64,000 nucleotides of DNA from Umbelopsis ramanniana AG (lineage: Eukaryota > Mucoromycota > Umbelopsidomycetes > Umbelopsidales > Umbelopsidaceae). Shown one piece after another: positions 21,485 through 33,611 of this stretch (positions within the stretch are counted from its first letter, which is position 1; each line of letters starts with the position of its first letter). Both the position numbers and the translations under genes were made by a program. Location of the stretch: positions 1 through 64,000 of the forward strand of contig NW_026252095.1 of assembly GCF_025399195.1 (NCBI RefSeq), given 5' to 3'. The notes under the pieces were generated by a model. It was not told where the DNA came from, searched no databases, and saw only the letters and a list, made by a program, of their open reading frames with translations.

Positions 21485-23279
21485 GAGTTCGTTAATTTGT
21501 ATTGCAATAAGCTCAAGCTGTCGTTTCTATTCAATTTGTTACATGATTACAATCTTCAATATCATTATAATGTATGTTACATTTACAAGGTTTAACTTTG
21601 ACTGTCCATTTAAAGTGTTCATTTCACACAGCCGCATCTATATGTTGTTTTGCTTTTGTCCTCTGAGTCCCTGATCAGGATAAATAAAAGGATATTGCGG
21701 TGTGTCATAGTATCAGCTCTCATAGTTTATCTTTATCAGAAAGGCTGATACGAACTCATCGATGTACCTATGTAATGGACTTCCAACGCAAACCATGATT
21801 TTTGTTCTTATATAACTTGATGAAACACTAGTGCGTGCAAGCCGTTATAGAAGTTTGATATATAGAGATGCGACTTTCTAACGGCAAGAAAGTTCTAACA
21901 GTATACTAAGTTGTGCTACAATTTGAAATCTAAATGAATAAAAAAAAACCAGTCAAAGAAAATTGTACATTTACCTTCCTGAGTGCGCAACGTGACGGAA
22001 GAAGGTGTAGAACCCCAAACTCTATAATTATACCCGTTGGATGGTACAACATTACTCGAGAATTGTTTGCCTACAGAACCCGGAATACCGATGTACTTAT
22101 TGCAAGATATTTTCCAGCATAGTCTCATGAAAGTCATACAGGTAAGTTGTGCTACACCTGAGAACGAAAGAATTGGTTACTAGGCAATAGAGCGCAAGTG
22201 GTTGAGCGCAAATGGAGACATGAATGAAGTGGATACCCGTTCTATTGGACTAAACGCTTCTTATTTTTTTAATTTTTTTTTGGTTTAACCACTAGTCTTC
22301 CTTTGTAATCAACATGAAATCCGATTTAAATTGCAAGATTTTTTTGTTAAATGCAGTGTATATCTACATGTTTAAATAGAGAATATGTTCAATGAAGGCG
22401 AGAACTTCGCGTTCGAGGGGTTAGAGTATCTCTTTCATGGACAGATCCTTTCTCGTTACATATGACGGAGCTAGAGTTGGATGTCAGAAAAAAGTATTGG
22501 AATAAGCCGCCATTTTCATTTATTCATACCATCAGGTATTATCCGAATTTAAATAGAGCGTACTGCTCCTCTGAAGTTTAAAATATCTTGAATTGCAAAC
22601 CAAACATGTCGATCATGAGCCTATTTCTGGTTGTTAATTACGCCGAAAGAAATAGGCTGTTTTGAGCAAAGCTACCATATTGAAATCTAGTAGTCGATTG
22701 GCAAACAGCAGATCAGTGATATCTCAACCTATGGATGCAGTTTTCTATATTATTTGCATTACCCCATCGTCCCTCGCACAATTTTAAGGTATCATAGCAT
22801 CTTTTGGTACCTTCACGGTAGTGTACCTATATTAATTTACTGTTGAAGTTTGGTTTGCCTTAAAGTAAGGCAGGTAATTTCAAGCAATGACCAACATCAA
22901 AGTAAAGAAAATACTTGGCTAAATTCAAACGTCGTGATGTGCTGCAAATAAATGATTGGGCGATTAGAGTCTTACCAAGCACTTCTCAAAGAAGCTGTCG
23001 ATCGAAAAGTGATAAATGTAACTGCCCATCTAATGTTATTATTTTTCTGAGATACTGTAGATGCTCTCAACATGGCAACTTATTCCTATCTTGAAGGTGG
23101 AAAAAGTGATAATTTGGCCAAACTTGATATAAAAAGTAGGGTTTCAAACCTCACGAGAAGTTCACTCGTCTGCAGAATAATACAATAAGTCGTATAGTAA
23201 TCTAAACGACACATAGGAAGCCATACACCTGGTGCTGAGATTTTATTCACAGCGACTTTTTCGGGTTGCAAAAATGTAC
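21485..23279. other. Intergenic, no supported gene
   Basis: About 1.8 kb of AT-rich sequence without a recognisable gene. Two perfect inverted repeats stand out: TATCAG/CTGATA with a 5-base loop at 21734-21750, and AGCCTATTTCT/AGAAATAGGCT with a 19-base loop at 22618-22658. The first could be part of the RRM gene's 3' end; the second has no obvious neighbour. Confidence 0.45.
22618..22658. repeat. 11-bp perfect inverted repeat
   Basis: Arms AGCCTATTTCT (22618-22628) and AGAAATAGGCT (22648-22658) surround a 19-base loop. No transposon coding sequence or target-site duplication is visible around it. Confidence 0.7.
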
Positions 23280-23288
23280 AAAAAAAAA
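23280..23288 (-). terminator. Pol III terminator of tRNA-Ala
   Basis: Nine T on the minus strand, 7 nt after the mature tRNA end, form a standard RNA polymerase III stop signal. Confidence 0.8.
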
Positions 23289-23295
23289 TTTTAAG

Positions 23296-23368
23296 TGGAG
23301 AAGCCCGGCATCGATCCGGGTGCCTCTCGCATGCTAAGCGAGCGCTCTACCATTTGAGCTACATCCCC
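23296..23368 (-). tRNA. tRNA-Ala (anticodon AGC)
   Basis: The minus strand reads a 73-nt cloverleaf without intron. The 5' end is GGGGATG; the D arm contains the A box TAGCTCAAATGG; the anticodon stem and loop is CTCGC-TTAGCAT-GCGAG with anticodon AGC; the T arm is CCCGG-ATCGATG-CCGGG; discriminator base A. The acceptor stem pairs except for a U-U opposition at position 6-67, where eukaryotic tRNA-Ala normally has U-A. The DNA just upstream of its transcription start (coordinates above 23368) holds the capsid fossil and the Ty3/gypsy remnant. Confidence 0.92.
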
Positions 23369-23436
23369 TTCTTATTTTTTGGGGTTCTTCAAAAAGATTA
23401 CGTTTATGTATAATACTGGTCACTAGTGGTTCGATA

Positions 23437-24531
23437 TTGTTTATTGCATTCTACTGTTACAATGTTTATACTTTATATCTCATGACTATCACTACTACTT
23501 TTTGTTCAACTCTTGCTGAATATCAACAGCTTGTTGATAGCATTGCTCTCGCGACCACTGGTGCTACTTCAGCCGCTGACCCGCTTGTATGTGCCGGCGG
23601 AAAACTGTATCCAAGCGTTTTCTCAGTCCAAGATTCGATTGACGGTGCTGGCGTTGAAACTTCCGGATGCGATGCTGACGCACATATACTCGCAAACAAG
23701 ATCGCTGGTGCGTCAGGTGAATTCTCTGCTAACTATTCAAAACTGTTGTCATTAATTTTTTCGATTAGTGGCGATAGTGGGCTTGCAGTCAGGCATCTTA
23801 CAATGTGCTTCAGTCTTGTTCCTGCTGCTGCGGACAGACATCTCGCATATAAGGTTGTTGCGCCTTTTTATTGGATTGAGCCAACTGGAGTCTTGCAAAC
23901 ACATGATGAATGTTTCCCTGCTATCAAGGCTGGCTTTGGACCTATCACTAAACCCGGACACACAATTGTCTTGCCAATGTTTGAGGATGTTTCCACTGTT
24001 GATCTTGGTGGCGGTCTGGCTGGTGTGTCGTGTACATGGCGGTCGGCACGTACTGCTGGTTTGCTCATCCATTTAAACGACCACAGGCTTGACAGTTTAG
24101 CCAATTTCATCTTGCGGCGTGCTGATGTTGAGCGTTTTGTTTTTGTTGGAGGCGGATCGCAAGGTGTAATGGAGCGAATGAAGGCTAATTCCGATCTTGC
24201 TTCATATCTATGGGGCCGTGGTCAGAGTTGTCTCCCTGCTCCTGGCGAGCTACTTTACACCGGTGTGGCCCTGTCGATGGTAGTAAAACTTGGTGTTTTC
24301 AACGACACGTTGTTTACATACAACAACACTCACACCCCAAACGCAGCTGAAATGCGTTCTGGTACTGTCGCTGTGTCGTGTACACGCGCTGTTCCTATGT
24401 CTGCTGCTGCTGTTTCATTATTCAGCAAACACATCAACCGTTCCCGCTCTGCTGCTGCGGCTGCATTATCTAATGCCCGTTATCGACCTGGAGGGATGAA
24501 CCCAGCTGATTCTCTGTTTCGTTTGCTCTGA
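23437..24531 (+). other. Totivirus-like capsid fossil (endogenous RNA-virus copy)
   Basis: An open frame of 364 codons without an intron, rich in Ala, Ser and Gly, and higher in GC than the surrounding DNA. Stretches such as PFYWIEPTGVLQTHDECFPA, FGPITKPGHTIVLPMF and GELLYTGVALSMVVKLGVFN resemble the coat proteins of Totiviridae and related fungal dsRNA viruses, judged by eye. It is about half the length of a full capsid, and no polymerase region is seen beside it. Over the recognised part it looks whole, with no internal break, suggesting a fairly recent integration or retention by the host. It lies between tRNA-Ala and a Ty3/gypsy remnant, consistent with copying into DNA by a retrotransposon's enzymes. 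The family name is a judgement from motif texture and could be wrong at family level. Confidence 0.5.
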
Positions 24532-24780
24532 AAAATCATCCGACGCTTTTCCTCTAGCTGTCACCCATCACTGTTTTTGGACTCCTTGTCTTTGTCATAT
24601 CTCTTGTTTTGGTCATCTAGCCGTACAGATCAAGTCGTTAAAATCCGACGCACAGACGTTGTTAAGAACTTGTCAGTGAAGTCGCTAACATCAGAGAGCA
24701 AAGTCGTTAAAAACTGGATAATTCTCTTTTCATCATGCAAGGATCCTCTATCCAGGCAACATAAATTTTGCTAATATTGT
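24532..24780. other. Spacer between capsid fossil and retroelement remnant
   Basis: 250 bp with no recognised protein. It contains a short motif seen twice (AAGTCGTTAAAA and AAAGTCGTTAAAAAC at about 24632 and 24701) and could be untranslated sequence of either fossil. Confidence 0.35.
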
Positions 24781-24785
24781 GGAAT

Positions 24786-25512
24786 TTTGTATTACTTGCG
24801 AGATCATTTTTACCCAAATAAATGTATATCTGAAATTGATAGAAAGAAAATACGTAACGCTGCTCGCGCTCATGTTCAACAGAATGGAGTCCTGTACCGC
24901 AAATATGTAGTGATCAATTTGGACGCGAAGTCTTGCACAAAGGAAACATAGAAGAGGTCGTCTCTCAAGCCCACAGCAAAGGTAACATGGGGATCAACAA
25001 TACTTGGAGAAGGTTGCGCCTTCATTATGATGGTTTTCAGTTATTCCAGACGTACGAAGACTTGTCCAGCTTGTCAGGCCAGAGTTAAACGTAAGCACAA
25101 GAGACAAGCTCCGTTGTCATGGATGCCCCATTTTACATGATTGGTTGTGACGCAGTCGGTCCCATATTCACTCCCGCAACGGGAAATCGGTACTTGTTGG
25201 TAGCCGTGGATCACCTTACAAGATGGCCGTGCGTTCAGGCGGTGTCGGACATCACAACCGCTATGTTTTTGTTTGAACAAGTCGTGACCAGCCATGGGAG
25301 TACCTTCCTTAATTTTGACAGACCAAGGCTCGACGTTCACTAGCTCGTATGTTACTTCCTTCTTACGCCGTTTAGAGTGTCGCCACCTCACCACGACCGC
25401 TTATCGTCCTCAGACTAATGGTCTGGTGGAACTTATGAACCAAACTGTAGTGCAGGCTCTCAGTAAGATTGTGCGCGACAAAGATGATAAGCAAAACTGG
25501 GACAAGTATTAA
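24786..25512 (+). mobile_element. Ty3/gypsy LTR-retrotransposon remnant (integrase region)
   Basis: Fossil of the integrase part of a Ty3/gypsy (Metaviridae) element. Parts seen: the end of the region before the integrase zinc finger (YYLRDHFYP, NGVLYRKYV), then the rve catalytic core (DAVGPIFTP, LLVAVDHLTRWP, LILTDQGSTFTSSYVTSFL, TAYRPQTNGLVELMNQTV). It is broken in several places and ends abruptly at the right; gag, protease, reverse transcriptase and LTRs were not found nearby. Probably an old copy. Confidence 0.85.
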
Positions 25513-26483
25513 CATAGGCTACATAAACGAGCGGGATCTACCTCATAATTATGAAATATAGAGAGAATAAATCTCAATATACTGTAGTTTAAACAACCTG
25601 TTAGATGAAGGGTTTAGCTAGACTTCGTATCAGTGACGCCCTACTGAAACTGTTGCAAGATTTGAAGTGCTCAAGTAACCCTGGATGTTTTTCATGAAGA
25701 TTCATTTATTAATGCTTGTAAAATGTTGGTTTTTATAAATGGACTTTTACTGTGGCTATGTTCAAGGCATAATTTCAGGATTGAACTTTTCGGTGACATC
25801 CAACTTATTGTTATTTTACATTTAGCATATTTTGATCTATCTGCAGCCTCCATCTCTAATGTCAAAAATTTACTTAAAACACAATGATTATGGTATCACT
25901 CACTACGTCTTGTAATAATTCTCTAGAAAGTGTCCAGGTTAATTTGTCACCAGCGGCTGTGAGAATAGAGTATGTTGTATACTTCTTAATGTTAACGCCG
26001 GCTACCCATTTTTAAAAAATGATATAGTTGAGAAATAGTCATCAACATCTTGCAGCGAGAAGAAATTAATTTTTGATAATTTTGTTTTTTTGTGAATATG
26101 CGTTGATTAAGTACCAAGTTTCTGTGAGATAACTTGGCCCATTTACATGCTTAAATCAATCTTAAATTAATATTACTACGGTTTTTGCTAGCATTCATGT
26201 TATTCTTGGGCTTTCCCAGATGTAGGCGGTCAATAATTGACCAGGAAGAAGTTCGTTTTTATTTTTTAGCTTATATCTACGTAAAGTTCGCTGGAAAGCC
26301 ATGGCTTCAGTACCAGGGCAATACCTTGTATGTGCCGGCAGCAATAAAACGCTCGACCGGCACACGTGACTTAGTGGCTTGGTATAGGCACCTTCATTGG
26401 AAGGTGCTCGGTCGCCAGTCACATCAAGCCACCTACTGACAACTTGCGCTGGTAATACCCATTAGCTTACTATACAGGTACAA
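25513..26483. other. Intergenic; NOT1 upstream region
   Basis: AT-rich sequence with no convincing exon. An 84-codon frame at 26185-26439 has no match to NOT1 or to any family I know. A CACGTG core at 26363-26368 lies 116 bp before the NOT1 ATG. A possible splice acceptor (CTATACAG) stands 6 bp before that ATG, so an unseen upstream exon cannot be excluded. Confidence 0.4.
26363..26368. promoter_or_regulatory. CACGTG core upstream of NOT1
   Basis: CACGTG in the context ACACGTGAC, 116 bp before the ATG. One arm base differs from the TCACGTGA sites of the other genes. Confidence 0.35.
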
Positions 26484-29400
26484 ATGTCGGATCCTTGGAT
26501 CTTGACGCGAACGCTCGAAAAATGCGATACAGGAACTACTATGCAAGTTCAAGCCCTGGAGAGCATTATTGAAAAACTAAATATTGAAGATTGGCACTCG
26601 GCAACTGCACGGTTTATAGGATCAGTCGCAAGAGATCTTACGTTTGCTGGCAGGGGACCCCAAGATATAATTCAACATATCGCAAGTGTTTGTATAGCGA
26701 TTGTACGAAAGGTATGAAGAAGGAACAAAGTGAATGATGCGTAACCTTTCTCTAACTAATTTGGAACGGTAGGCTCCCACTATCAGTTGGCTAGAGGTTT
26801 ATAAGAATCTTGATTACGAAGGATTCTCTATTCAAAGCCAAGAAGGCTTAGTCGTTCTAGTACATTGCTGGAGAAGTACACAAAAGGTATACTACTGCGT
26901 GTACTTCTGCAATCCCCTTGATATAGAACTAACTTTTGCACTTCAGGAATCCTTCCCCATTCAAGTCTTCTTCAAAAAATGGCAAAATGTGCAAGGACAA
27001 TTTAGTGTGCTGCGTGAAATCTTCAGCGCGCCATCATCGCTGTTAGTTCTTCTGGATGTAACGCAACGACAGGTTATTCGCACTGAAGATTTAGAGGTTC
27101 TCACCGAAAAGTCAAAATCATTCGCCTCTCATATCATGAACGAGCCATGCAACTCTTTAGATCTGTTACGCGGTTTAGTTGAATTGGTCGATACACACGC
27201 TGAAACTCACGCAAGTCTTATGCTTAATCATCTTGTGCAGAAGGAGCCGGAGCTTTTGTGCCTTGGACTCTGTTCCATTCAGGTATGATATCATGCTGGA
27301 AGGAATCTTTTTCTCTCGCATAATCTAAACAGTTTTTTCACAGCCACTTGAAAGCCCAAATATACAGAAACAACGCATGCGTCTTATAGATATGTTTTTG
27401 GATGGGCATGAAAATTCTGACCTGGTTGTGAGCTTGCTATGGCATCGTTCGCCTTCTACTCTTCTGGAATGCTTTCTAGACAGATACCGTCGTGACCCTT
27501 TGAGCGTATCTCAGATTTTAGATATCATACAAGAGTCAAAGGTAAGTAATGTAAAATTTCATATATATTCAAAAAAGAAGTAATTCTAATCAACTGTATC
27601 TTAGATATTATCTCAAGTTTTGAGAAGCAAGCCATACTTCTTCATCTTGGATCTAGCATCGTTGGCAGCTAGAAGGGATTTTCTTAATTTGGAGAAATGG
27701 ATAGAGTCAAGTATCGATATTCATGGAGAAGGATTTGTTGGTGCATCGCTGGAATTTTGGAAGCACAAGCTCAACAATGAATTGGTCCGACGTAAAGACA
27801 AGACATCCGTTGTTTCTGTCGCCGTTTGCGCAGACGTTGTCAGGTCCTTTCTGAATGCGCTAAGCAAAAGGTAAGCGTACAGTTCGCGCGTTTTCGATTT
27901 CGAGCTAGTCACTGATTCTTTGATGTAGGGACTATGTCGCTTCCTTCGAACCACTTTTCGAACAAGTCAAATCGCTGTGTGCGCAGCTGTTCCCGAACGA
28001 GATGAACGCACCGGATATTACCAATGCTGAGGACTCATTATTCCCCCCCGAGATCGAAGAAGAAGTGAAGCAATATTTTGAGCGATTGTATAATGACGAA
28101 ATAGCCGTTGAACGTATCGCTATGCTTCTCCAGCGATTCAAGGACTCTAAAATATCCAAAGAACAGCAAATCTTTGCCTGTATGGTACATACCTTGGTAA
28201 GATGATTTCAATAAGGTGATGTTTCCAGATGATGGTATCCAATTTTTTCTAACTTTCTTTCCATAAGTTGGACGAAGTGCGTTATTTCGGTAATTATCCA
28301 GAAAAGGAGCTATCGAGTACTGCTCGTTTATTTGGGCTATTGGTTCAACTACATCTTGTGTCGTATATTCCTTTGCGTGCCGCGCTCAAGCACGTTCTAG
28401 ACTCTGTTCAGCAAGCACCAGATTCAAAGCTGTATGCTTTTGGTATAATTGCACTTTCACAATTCGTTTCTAGACTCCCGGAATGGCCGCAGTACGCCAT
28501 ACAGCTGTCGCAGGTGGAAAGCATTCGACTAACTCATCCGAAGCTGGCATTAAGCATCGAGAAAGCGTTGGATAATAGCAACAGTGGAAAATCCGAGACT
28601 TCGCCAAATGTTCTTCTGAATCGTGACGCCGGTGGTGCGAAATCCAGTTCTCCACTTCTTGAAAAAGGCGGAAGAGTAATGCAAAAGGAACTTGACCGTC
28701 AAGGCCTTTCACAAAGGGATATTATCAATATACCTTACGATGTTCCACCGCAGCACCTACAAGATAGGGTCTCTTTCATTATCAACAACATATCACAAGG
28801 AAATCTTGAGAACAAAACAAACGAGCTTCGTGAGGTGCTTACAGAATCCAACTTCAGATGGTTCAGCCAATATCTAGTTGTACGCCGTGTCAGCATAGAA
28901 CCAAACTATCACCAGCTGTATATGCAACTCCTGGATTCGCTTAACAATCATCAGTTAAACGAATGTATACTCAATGAAACGCACGCAAATATCAATATTT
29001 TGCTCAAATCTGAGAAGACCGTGCAGCTCTCATCTGAGCGCGCACTTTTGAAGAATCTTGGATCTTGGCTTGGAGCTTTGACCCTTGCCAAGGATATTGC
29101 TATTCGACAGAAAGACATTTCATTCCAGGTGAGTTCAGCGACGATGTACACATACCCTCGTATACTTTGGCTCATGCGCAAGCAATCTTTAGGATCTATT
29201 GATAGACGGATACGATGGGGCACGTTTAGTGGTGGTCATTCCCTTTGTGTGCAAAGTTCTTGAGCAAACGCGCCACAGCAAAGTTTTCCGTCCACCAAAC
29301 CCATGGTTAATGAACGTAATCAAACTACTATTGGAGCTCTATCTGCATGCGGATTTGAAGCTCAATCTGAAGTTCGAGATTGAGGTGATGCTTAATGCGC

Positions 29401-32400
29401 TCAAGCTTAACATCGAAGGTAACCGAAAAGGAAAACCTGAATTTGAAAAGAGCTTTCATTGAACTGACCCTGGATTGATCACAGATGTCGAGCCTAGCTC
29501 CATTCTTGAAAATAGATTTCCGAAGGAGCTGCCCTCAGGGTATGCTTCTCAAGCAGGTCAGCCACCTACAAAGGCAGATAGCCCAGTTACAGCGGGAGTC
29601 AGTGGTATGGACTAGGGGTTGCGTTGGCATTTTGCATTGAATTGTATATTGAGCTTCTTCTCTTCCGTTTAGGGGTTCTCGATCCGAACCGGCTTGCTCA
29701 GTATCTTTTCTTCAACCCAGCACTGACGGTTTTCGCTGGACAGAATACCATCAAGCTGACAATAGCAAGTATAGTCAGTGATGTACTGCGAGAGGTGAGA
29801 CCGGTAAACCATTTGATATTTGTTTGCAACTTTGTACTTATTGCACTCTATGTTTCGTCAGATTGGTGAGCCCGTTATCGCTAGGTCGTCATCGGTGGCA
29901 GCTCTCTCTTCAAAGGAGTTACTATGCAAAGATTTTGCATCCGAGTCAGATGAAACTAGTCTACGTACGGCTGGTGATGCCATGGTAAAGAGCTTGGCAG
30001 GAAATCTCGCACTTGTTACGAGTAAGGAGCCTGTTCGAAACAGCTTACTGGAAAACGTTCATGCTGAACTATTGCATCATGGAATGCCTGCGGTAAAATT
30101 TTTGATTTTTTTTAGTTTTCATGCCACACTTCAAAAAACTAATAATGTCACACAGGCTGACGCTAAAGAGGTTGCCTTGATTTTTGTCTCGGATAATCTC
30201 GACACCGTATGTGCTTTCATAGAGAAAGCTTCTGTGGATAAAGCTTGTGAAGAATTGAATTTGGCCTTAGCACCATCATTTGCTATTCGACGGCAATACC
30301 GGGAGGTATGTTTATGCTACATGCTTCATTTCGAGATGTTTCAATGATACCTGACCGTCCAAAAGTCTATGACAAGCAAACCGTTTTACGATGCGAATGT
30401 ATTAGGACGTTTGCCGTCATCAATTATGTTACCGGAAATACTTCAGCCTACCCGTGGCCTAAGTGCTGAACAGGTAATTTTTTTTTTCCATACACTTCTG
30501 ACACATGTCAACGAGATATACCAGAGCTCTAATAGTTCGCAACAGCGGAAGGTATATAACTGGGTCACCAATGTTCCGGGAAAGAATAAGCAAGATTCAG
30601 AGCTGGGTAAGTCATTTAAAAATATATATTTAGCAAGTGGCTGCTATGTCTAATGTCCTTGCCAGCATATTCCGCACCAGCACGAGTACTACCAACTGAT
30701 CAGAGCCCACCCAATGGTGGACTTCCACCCAACCGAAATCAAACCATGACGAAGTGCGAGGTAAATTCATGCGCCATCGTGTTATGAAAATTATAAATGT
30801 CAGTCATAAATTGACCCTGATGCTCTCTTAATCAGCAAATATTGTCAAAGGTTGCAGCATATGTGAGTCAGATTGAGGCACAACATCTCTCTGAAATTCC
30901 TCTCGGTCATGATATCACCCTATTTATTCGGCAAATGCCAGCTATTATCGCGAACACGTCTGATCCGGCCTCACTGGCTCTCAGTTTGTCCCAGAAGACC
31001 GTCAATGCGTTGTATTCGTCACAGTCTCAGCTACAAAGAGACTGCTATTCGTCACTTCTACATGTGCTTTGTCAAGCATTCCCGAAAATATTGAAAGAGC
31101 TTAATGGCTGGATAACCTACTCTAACGATGAGGTAAGGTTTCATTACTTTGAACCATTAGCTTTACTATTGCAATTGACCGAGTGTTTTCGATCAGCGTA
31201 AATACGATGCAATGGCAGTTCTTTCCCTTGTTCAAAATGGTATTGTCCCTCTGAAAGGCTTAGACGTGCAATTAGCACAACCTATAGAAAGTAATGATAC
31301 CAATGCAATCAACTTTGGTGTCGCAATAATTCAACATGGCCTTTTGTGCGAGCAACCATTGTTCAACCTTCATGATTTCATCGTTACGACAGCATTATTC
31401 GATGATGCATCTCCGACTTCAGATGCTATAGCAAGGTAAATGATGTTACCACTTGACTGTACAACCTTGCCCTCTTCATATTTTTAATGACGGTAATTTC
31501 TTATCTATAGTGCGAAGGACGTAATCGGTGAACTGAAGAAGTTAATTCATGCTCCTTTGGCCAGCCTCACAACTCTTGAAGATGTGTGGAGCTACCACAG
31601 GCTGTTTGCGGAATGGATCAGACTGTTTGATCATCCTTTGGCTAGCGATAAAGTATATCAAGCTTTTATAGACAAGGTTCGGATCTCGTTCATGTATCTA
31701 AAAAAGTACTGTGATATACCACCGCTCACCTCGTCAACTTTAGATCAATCAAGATGTTTCACAAGATGGCAGAATTTTGTTCATTCGATTGGCTATCGAG
31801 TATGCTGTTCAACATTACATCTCATTCAGAGGCAACGCAGGACTTTCCAAGCAGTACGCTACATCACCAATCGATGCTTTTGCTAAACTTGTTGAGCAAA
31901 TGATACTTCGCGAAACCGCTTCAAATGACGAAGACAATAATTCTGCCAAAGTCGTACTTGCAACTCAAATATTGTCAATCACAGTGCTTTGCATGGCACA
32001 ACGACATGAGGTAGAGCAAGAGAAGTTCAGCCAAAAGCCATTCTTACGCATGCTGTCCGGTATTATGATGAATGTTTGCAAAATGAATGCTCCAGATATT
32101 GTACCGCAAATCCTTGTGGCATTAGGGTATGTGGAATTACAATTCGGCTGTAAGCTATCTTTATAGCGTATATTAACGTTCCTTGTTTGTAGCAACACTT
32201 TATATACTCTTCAGCCTTGCTATTTCCCAGGCTTTGCTTTTGGATGGCTTCAACTCGTCTCACACCGATCTTTTATGCCAAAGCTGTTGCATTTAGGAAA
32301 GAGCAAAGTAAGTTTAAAGACGTGTAACTGACAAAGCGGTGGTAATCGGCTTACTTACTATGTGATGTTTTAGGGATGGCCATTGTATCATAAGCTAGTA

Positions 32401-33494
32401 TTGGCATTATTATCATTCTTTGGACCTATCCTTCAAAGTGGTCATCTGCAACGATCGGGCAGAACGTTCTACAGAGGCACGCTACGCACTCTTCTCGTCC
32501 TTTTGCATGATTTCCCGGAGTTCCTTTGCGCGTATTACTGGAGTATATGCGATGCCATACCAAGTACTTGCGTCCAACTGCGCAATCTAATTTTAAGTGC
32601 TTTCCCTCGTAACATGTATCTGCCCGACCCTTATTCCCTGAACCTAAAAATGGGTGACTTGTTCGAAAGCCAGCAGATTCCGGATATCCAATCTACGCAG
32701 CCCATGTTGACTAAGGCTGGTTTGATGGGTGCTATCGACGAGCTTGCACATAATGATGATGTGCATGCATTTTCAGAGTTGTTGCTGGCTGGAATTCAAA
32801 ACGTGAACAATGCGGAGAATGATACGAAGACACTTCATTCTCGCTTCAATACGTCGGTTATCAACGCTGCCATCTTATACGTTGGTGCAACAGATGTTAC
32901 AGAAAGCCGAGCTGTCCCTCAAAGTCACGCACATCAAATCTGCACACATTTACTATCGAGATTGGATGCGGAAGGCAAGTAATTTATAACGAACAGACAC
33001 CATTCAAATTTTATCAATATGCTAACACACTTCGTCTCTTTTTCACCTGCAGGTTGCTACCTTTTACTAAATGCAGTAGCAAACCACATGCGCTATCCAA
33101 ACCGACACACATATTTTTTCAGTTCCTTAATGCTTAGTCTGTTTGAAAGCACTGACGACAGTCAGGTTAAGGAGAGGATAACACGGTGAGTCTGAATTGA
33201 CTGTAAGCGCCATGGAAATCAATCATGTAAACTGATGGTCCTACTTTTCTACCAGTGTTCTACTGGATAGACTTATCGTACACCGACCTCACCCTTGGGG
33301 TCTTCTTGTTACATTCATTGAGCTCATCAAAAGTGATAATTTCTGGAGTAATTCTTTCACCAAATGCTCTCCAGAAATAGAGAGGCTATTTCAAAGCGTG
33401 GCACGGTAAGTATTGGACGCGACCTGTTTATAGCCGGACTCATTTTAACTAAACCGAATCACCGTTTACCCTTAGGTCCATACAAAACAACTAA
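26484..33494 (+). CDS. NOT1: CCR4-NOT complex scaffold NOT1 (CNOT1/Cdc39)
   Basis: Scaffold of the CCR4-NOT mRNA deadenylase. Twenty-four exons, the first 26484-26711 and the last 33476-33494, join in frame to 1835 residues; the longest are 28268-29128 and 32374-32974. Aligned from memory with human CNOT1, the order is: HEAT region ([20 protein letters not shown]), CAF1-binding MIF4G ([37 protein letters not shown]), DUF3819 ([19 protein letters not shown]) and the NOT1 superfamily domain ([60 protein letters not shown]). The first 200 or so residues of the human protein have no counterpart. Intron 32975-33052 has a GC donor (G|GCAAGT) and AG acceptor, placed by frame and by the conserved [11 protein letters not shown]. 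The 3' end converges on VMA7, 118 bp away. Confidence 0.93.
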
Positions 33495-33611
33495 ACTGCA
33501 TAATCCTAGTCCTCCATTCACGAATAAACAGTGTAGTTGAAACAAAATAATGTCGCTTAGTATTCGCTTGACACCACAACGATTTTTATTGTAATTCTAC
33601 AGTCAAGCGAT

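Noticed and set aside
26185-26439. 84-codon frame upstream of NOT1, considered as a missing first exon
   Set aside because: Its sequence does not resemble the NOT1 N-terminus and it ends in a stop without a donor.
22000-26483. Search for LTRs around the Ty3/gypsy remnant
   Set aside because: No pair of long direct repeats could be seen by eye, so no element boundaries are claimed.
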